Assembly (NCBI GenBank): GCA_000972765.1
Contig: CP011265.1
Span: 1,836,001 to 1,900,000 of the forward strand
Direction of reading: 5' to 3'
DNA: 64,000 nt
DNA from: Verrucomicrobia bacterium IMCC26134
Lineage (GTDB): Bacteria; Verrucomicrobiota; Verrucomicrobiia; Opitutales; Opitutaceae
Below, piece by piece: positions 59,900 to 64,000 of the stretch. A model generated the notes under the pieces. That model saw only the letters and a list, made by a program, of their open reading frames with translations. It ran no database searches and had not been told where the DNA came from. A program made the translations under genes and the position numbers. Numbering within the stretch: position 1 is the stretch's first letter; each line of letters starts with the position of its first letter.

Positions 59900-61081
59900 T
59901 TAGCTTTTTGCAGATTGCACGAAGCGCTCTATCCTGTCGCAAGCCACGATGAGTTGTTCGTAGCCTGTAGCGAAGCAAGCGCGCACATGGCCAGTGCCGT
60001 TGACCCCGAAAGCGGTGCCCGGCACAACCGCAACTTTCTGCTCCCTTAACAAGCCGACCGCAAAATCTTTTTCAGTCATGCCAATACCCTGCGTGCTCGG
60101 GAATGCGTAAAAACTCCCGCGGGGCGAGTGACAGGTGAGACCTATCTCGTTAAAACGGCGCACAACGAGATCTCGTCGACAATGATACTGGTCACGCATT
60201 TCACACACGTTTTCCCAGCCGTTTTGCAAGGCTTCAAGCGCGGCCTCTTGGGCGATAATCGAAGCACACATCATGGAGTATTGGTGCACTTTCATCATCG
60301 CGTCGATTAGTGTTTCGGGGCCGCAGGCGTAACCAATACGCCAGCCGGTCATAGCGAAGGCCTTCGAAAACCCATGCAGGAAAATCGTGCGCTCTTGCAT
60401 GCCGGGTAGGCTGGCTATGCTAGTGTGAGTGCCGTCAAAGGTCAGCTCGGAATAAATCTCATCACTCAATACGAGCAGATCCTTTTCGCGACAGAAGGCG
60501 GCGATGGCCTCCAGTTGAGTGCGGTCACATGTGCCCCCCGTGGGATTACACGGGAGATTTAGCATAAGGATTTTACAGCCAGGAACCCACGCTGCACGTA
60601 GGGCCTCGGCGGTCAGAGCGAAATTATCCTTGGCGTAGGTAGGCACCGCCACGCCCACTGCATGCACAAGCGAAATGCTCGGGTGATACGACACGTAACA
60701 AGGTTGATGATACATCACCTTGTCTCCGATGTTGCAGAAAGCGCGAAAGGCGAGATCGAGCGCCTCTGATACGCCAACCGTGATGATAACCTGGTCCTCT
60801 GGACGATAGTTCACTCCGAAGTGATCGGTCACGTAGGTCGAGACCGCGCGGCGTAACTCGATCATACCCAGATTCGATGTGTAATAGGTCTTGCCCTCTT
60901 CGAGGGCAGTTATGGCGGCCTTTCGAACATGCCAAGGCGTCACGAAATCGGGCTCTCCGACACCGAGTGAGATGACGTCTTGGCCCTTCATTTTGGCCAC
61001 TAATTCAAAAAAATCACGGATACCGCTGCGCGGGAGGCTGGCCACGTGGCCGGCCACCCAGCGGTTGCTGGGAGTGCTCAT
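59900..61081 (-). CDS. PLP-dependent aminotransferase, class I/II (aspartate-aminotransferase-like)
   Basis: 393-aa fold-type I enzyme. The PLP lysine is in HGFSKAFAMTGWRIGY; other marks are ISLGVGEPDF at the N-terminus, the NLPCNPTGG loop, SDEIYSELTF, and the substrate-binding Arg in GTGHVRACFA. The form resembles PatA/AspC-like enzymes of the AT-I group. Its substrate amino acid is unknown. It follows an AsnC-type regulator by 15 bases, an arrangement common for amino-acid-responsive operons. Confidence 0.9.
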   Translation of the reverse strand: MSTPSNRWVAGHVASLPRSGIRDFFELVAKMKGQDVISLGVGEPDFVTPWHVRKAAITALEEGKTYYTSNLGMIELRRAVSTYVTDHFGVNYRPEDQVIITVGVSEALDLAFRAFCNIGDKVMYHQPCYVSYHPSISLVHAVGVAVPTYAKDNFALTAEALRAAWVPGCKILMLNLPCNPTGGTCDRTQLEAIAAFCREKDLLVLSDEIYSELTFDGTHTSIASLPGMQERTIFLHGFSKAFAMTGWRIGYACGPETLIDAMMKVHQYSMMCASIIAQEAALEALQNGWENVCEMRDQYHCRRDLVVRRFNEIGLTCHSPRGSFYAFPSTQGIGMTEKDFAVGLLREQKVAVVPGTAFGVNGTGHVRACFATGYEQLIVACDRIERFVQSAKS

Positions 61082-61096
61082 GGGAATTGTTTTAGC

Positions 61097-61585
61097 TTAA
61101 GGGCTAACGTTGAGGCGATCGCTAGATCCATCGGAACCTTCGAGCTGAAAACCACCTTCTTTATAGGAGCGAAGCAGGAAATGGGTGCTAGTAGATAGCA
61201 CTCCGCCAAGAGTGGAAAGTTTTTCTGATACAAATGCGGCGGCCTTCTGCAGCGTAGGGGCATTGACAAAGACCAGCAAGTCGTAGCCGCCCGACATTAG
61301 ATAGCAGGACTCAACTTCGTCGAATTTAGATAACCGCTCCGCCAGTCGATTGAAACCACCACCGCGCTCAGGCGTGAGCTTCACCTCGATGACCGCTCTC
61401 ACGGCGGCACCGGTTACCGCCTCGCGGGAAAGATCGAGCACCGGACGCCAGCCGAGGAAGATTTTATCCTTCTTCAACTGTTCCAGATGCTGTTCGACTT
61501 CGGATACTGAGAGCCCAGCGACCTGCGCCATTTGCGCGGTCGAGAGACGGCCACCTTCGAGCAACAACTTGAGAACAGGGTTCAT
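61097..61585 (-). CDS. Lrp/AsnC-family transcriptional regulator
   Basis: 162-aa regulator with an N-terminal winged helix (LSTAQMAQVAGLSVSEVEQHLEQL) and a C-terminal RAM/AsnC ligand domain (AVIEVKLTPERGGGF, VESCYLMSGGYDLLVFV). The N-terminal region is shorter than in classical Lrp. I chose the ATG at 61585; the frame is open 15 codons further upstream. It probably controls the aminotransferase gene in the same operon in response to an amino acid. Confidence 0.88.
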   Translation of the reverse strand: MNPVLKLLLEGGRLSTAQMAQVAGLSVSEVEQHLEQLKKDKIFLGWRPVLDLSREAVTGAAVRAVIEVKLTPERGGGFNRLAERLSKFDEVESCYLMSGGYDLLVFVNAPTLQKAAAFVSEKLSTLGGVLSTSTHFLLRSYKEGGFQLEGSDGSSDRLNVSP

Positions 61586-61752
61586 GGGAGTTGAAATCCC
61601 ATAAGCCAAATGCATCCGACGCCATATCATTTTTTAAAACTCCATTTATGGTTGTATGCCCCATCGTTCCATGGGGTGTGGGGTTGCTCCGAATGGAAGG
61701 ATTGGGCTTCCCCCGATAAAACGGACACTAGTTGGGCTAGATTTTACTTTTG

Positions 61753-62589
61753 TTAGTTGAGGTTGGATTCGTAGTCGAGGGGGCTTTTAAAGCCGAGGGA
61801 CGAGTGAAGGCGTATTCGGTTATAGAAGCTCTCGATGTAGTCGAAGATGGCGGTGGTGGCTTCGCTGCGGGTGGCGAAGCGGCGGCGGTAGATCAGCTCA
61901 TGTTTGAGCGTGCTCCAGAACGACTCCATTGTAGCGTTGTCGTAACAGTTACCCCGGCGGCTCATGGAGGCGATGCAACCGTGGCCGGACAAGGTGGAGC
62001 GATAGGCTGCGCTGGCATACTGACAGCCACGATCCGAGTGATGAAGCAGGCCTGCGCCCGGCCGGCGTTTTCGCAAGGCCATGTGCAGGGCGGCCAGCGG
62101 GAGCGCTGTCTCCAGGCTCGATCCCATGGCCCAGCCGATCAATCGGCGGCTATAAAGGTCGAGCACTCCGGCCAAGTATAACCAGCCTTCGCCGGTTTCG
62201 ACATAGGTGATATCGGTGACCCACACTTCGTCGGGCTTGGTGGGGACGCTTGCCTTTGGCAGCAGGTTTGGGGCGATAGGCTCGTTGTGCGCGCTGTCGG
62301 TGGTTCGAACCCGATACCGGCGGGCCTGTCGACCGTGCAGTCCGGCTTCTTTCATCAAGCGGGCCACGCGGTTGCGGCCTACCGCTTCGCCTTGCTTGTG
62401 CAGGGCCACCGTCACCCGCGGACTCCCATATGTGCCACGCGAGTCCTCGTGCACCCTGGCGATCTTTGCCCTGATCGCTTTGGTTTTAAGTGCATGAGCC
62501 GAGGCCCGCGCGCTTTGCCATTGGTAGTAACCACTGCGCGAGACTTCCAGCACCTCGCACATCGTTTTGGTCGGATGTTCGTGGCTCAT
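61753..62589 (-). CDS. IS3-family transposase OrfB (copy 2)
   Basis: 278 aa with the same DDE motifs as copy 1. It differs by Arg to His (ARASAHALK) and Lys to Glu (RVHEDSRG). The frame is intact and overlaps orfA by ATGA. Confidence 0.95.
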   Translation of the reverse strand: MSHEHPTKTMCEVLEVSRSGYYQWQSARASAHALKTKAIRAKIARVHEDSRGTYGSPRVTVALHKQGEAVGRNRVARLMKEAGLHGRQARRYRVRTTDSAHNEPIAPNLLPKASVPTKPDEVWVTDITYVETGEGWLYLAGVLDLYSRRLIGWAMGSSLETALPLAALHMALRKRRPGAGLLHHSDRGCQYASAAYRSTLSGHGCIASMSRRGNCYDNATMESFWSTLKHELIYRRRFATRSEATTAIFDYIESFYNRIRLHSSLGFKSPLDYESNLN

Positions 62590-62927
62590 CGCTTTAATCC
62601 GGGCATACCGCTGTGCGATGGTTCGGAGAGGATGCCCGCAGCTTTTTTTAGGATGTCCCTCTGCTCGGTGATCCTCGCCAGCTCTTGCCGCAGTCGTTCG
62701 TTCTCGGCCTGCAACACCTCCTTGCTATCGGACGGGGCAGCCAGCCCGGCGGCCCGGGCTGGCTGCCCCGTCCGATTCCAGTCGTAGAGCTGAAACACAC
62801 TGATTCCCAGCTCCCGGGCAGTCAGCTCCGCTGACCTCCCGCTTTGCTTCCACATGCGCACTGCTTGCTGACGAAACGCTTCGTCGTGCCTTGGTGGCTT
62901 CATTCCTGTCTGCTTTTGTTCTTTCAT
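62586..62927 (-). CDS. IS3-family transposase OrfA (copy 2)
   Basis: 113 aa, identical in sequence to the copy-1 protein, with the same helix-turn-helix, leucine-zipper helix and A7G slippery run at 62642-62649. Confidence 0.93.
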   Translation of the reverse strand: MKEQKQTGMKPPRHDEAFRQQAVRMWKQSGRSAELTARELGISVFQLYDWNRTGQPARAAGLAAPSDSKEVLQAENERLRQELARITEQRDILKKAAGILSEPSHSGMPGLKR

Positions 62928-62996
62928 CGTTGAGTCTTTCTTTAGTGGCTCAACTCGTGTCCGTCGATTCGGGGCAACCTCACCCTCCTCGCGGAT

Positions 62997-64000
62997 TTAA
63001 GCGGCTTCGGTGTGGATTATGGTGGGTTTGCGGTATCCCGTAATGGCTCCATGTTCAGGTATCGGCTGCCGTCCATCCACTCATCATGTTGTTCGACAGC
63101 GCGGGCGCGGATCAGCCGTAGGCAACAGGCCTCGTGGTGAAGATGCGCACGATGTGGGTGCGGCGTTTAAACTTCTGGTTAAGTCATTCGAGTAGATTAT
63201 TGGAATTGAGGTCCTTGTGGTATTCGCGAGGCAATCGGTAAAAGGTAACAGTCTCCTCGATGGCCTACTCTGCCCACAGGCACAGTCTGGCGTATTTGGC
63301 CTGCCAGCGCACCAGCCACTGGCTCAGGTCATGACGGGCTTCGTTGATGTCGCGCCGGTCGTAGAGCAGACAGGCCGGATCGGCCGAGCGCGGCACGTGA
63401 TCAAGAGTGTTGCGAAGGAAGTGCACGTAGCAACGCTGCCACAAGCTCATCGGCAGCACCTCGGCGACGAATTGTTTGAGGCCCTCGTGCTGATCGGTCA
63501 CCGTCAGGTAAACACCGGTCAATCCCCGCTGCTTGAGTCCAATCAAAAACTCCCGCCACGCGCTGGTGCTTTCGCGGTTGGCCAGTTGCACGCCCAGGAC
63601 CCGACGGCGGCCCTCCCAATCCCCCCCCCTATGGCCACCAGACGGCTCTCGATCGGACCACTCCGTTCTCGCGCACGCTTTCATATCGTGCGTCGAGGAT
63701 GAGGTAGGGATACTCCTCGGTGAGCGGCCGGTTCATCACCCGCTCCAGCTCCTCGTCGAGCTGTTTAGTCGCCGCCTACACCGTGCTCGCGCTGAAGCTG
63801 TGTCCGCACAGCTCCTCGGTGACCGAACGCACCTTGCGGGTGGAGAAGCCCTGCACATACATCTCCGCCATCGCCAAAAGCGGCGCCTTTTCGCTGCGCT
63901 GATACTGGGCAAACAATTCGATTGAAAACAACCCTTCGCGGTCCTGCGGCACCCGCAACTCCAACGTGCCTACCCGCGTCGTGAGCCGACGCCGGTAATG
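62997..64000 (-). pseudogene. Decayed IS256-family (Mutator) transposase, continues past window edge
   Basis: On the minus strand from the right edge: MELRVPQDREGLFSIELFAQYQ and STRKVRSVTEELCGHSFSASTV (N-terminal domain), a stop near 63774, then LILDARYESVRENGVV with the first catalytic Asp. A frame break around the C-run at 63620-63630 follows, then RRVLGVQLANREST and VTDQHEGLKQFV (second Asp). After a further stop near 63264, TFYRLPREYHKDLNSNNLLE and RRTHIVRIF match the C-terminal domain. Several stops and shifts show it is dead. The remaining coding ends TEAA at 62997, next to IS copy 2. Confidence 0.85.

Larger units (their letters stand above)
61703..62982 (-). mobile_element. IS3-family insertion sequence, copy 2
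   Basis: A 1280-bp copy of the element at 57529, same orientation, with the same terminal inverted repeats. The left flank ends GAT and the right flank starts CCC, so no target duplication is visible. The right end lies 14 bases from the last codon of a decayed IS256-type transposase. Confidence 0.93.

Noticed and set aside
57529..62982. Composite transposon formed by the two IS copies
   Set aside because: Copy 1 has its own target duplication and the outer flanks (AAG and CCC) do not match, so independent insertion fits better.

Overview
The window reads as one contiguous, GC-rich, Gram-negative chromosome segment. It most resembles the Verrucomicrobiota, probably Opitutales/Opitutaceae. 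This is inference from gene content and style: a PATR-type (autotransporter-associated beta-strand) surface protein, a verrucomicrobial-type pseudopilin ending in an FFDG motif, LpxI-type lipid A synthesis, many hybrid histidine kinases, and large periplasmic glycosidases. No rRNA is present to confirm it.

Layout. 1-6.1 kb: end of a MenF-like isochorismate synthase, metG, a NarL-type two-component pair, an RluA-type pseudouridine synthase coupled to an SDR, short HPF, and tRNA-Arg(ACG). 6.2-11.5 kb: a compact type II secretion / type IV pilus core (secretin, ATPase, platform protein). 11.5-16 kb: surE, a SMUG1-type uracil-DNA glycosylase, an orphan ABC ATPase, tRNA-Tyr and cardiolipin synthase. 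16-22.3 kb: a signalling island with an HPt protein, a frameshifted hybrid kinase, an intact GAF hybrid kinase, and an H-NOX gas sensor translationally coupled to another hybrid kinase. 22.5-36 kb: a polysaccharide locus with a secreted GH2 beta-galactosidase, a BNR + GH105 enzyme, a GT2 glycosyltransferase, a TolC/MFP/FtsX-permease/ATPase exporter resembling DevBCA-TolC, and a heparinase II/III-family lyase. 36-40 kb: a pseudopilin and a 1009-aa PATR protein. 40-47.8 kb: lpxI, a BFN-domain protein, clpP, a membrane-anchored subtilase, mutL, argH and an OsmC-family protein. 48-56.5 kb: tRNA-Arg(TCT), a glycosyltransferase-methyltransferase fusion, small receiver proteins, a variant ankyrin protein, eno, a low-molecular-weight phosphatase and glyA.

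The last 7.5 kb is a mobile-element zone. Two nearly identical 1280-bp IS3-family copies lie 4174 bp apart in the same orientation. Copy 1 sits inside the signal-peptide region of a DUF4412-like gene with a 3-bp target duplication, and the original gene can be rebuilt exactly from the flanks. Between the copies are a decayed IS630-like fragment and an AsnC-type regulator/aminotransferase operon. Beyond copy 2 is a decayed IS256-family transposase that runs off the window.

How the parts may work together (inference): the H-NOX protein probably reports nitric oxide to its coupled kinase, with phosphate possibly routed through the nearby HPt protein. The glycosidases, lyase and exporter form a block for handling external acidic or galactose-containing glycans. 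The secretin/ATPase/platform genes and the distant pseudopilin could be parts of one secretion system. No CRISPR array, prophage, toxin-antitoxin pair or recognisable defence island was seen.
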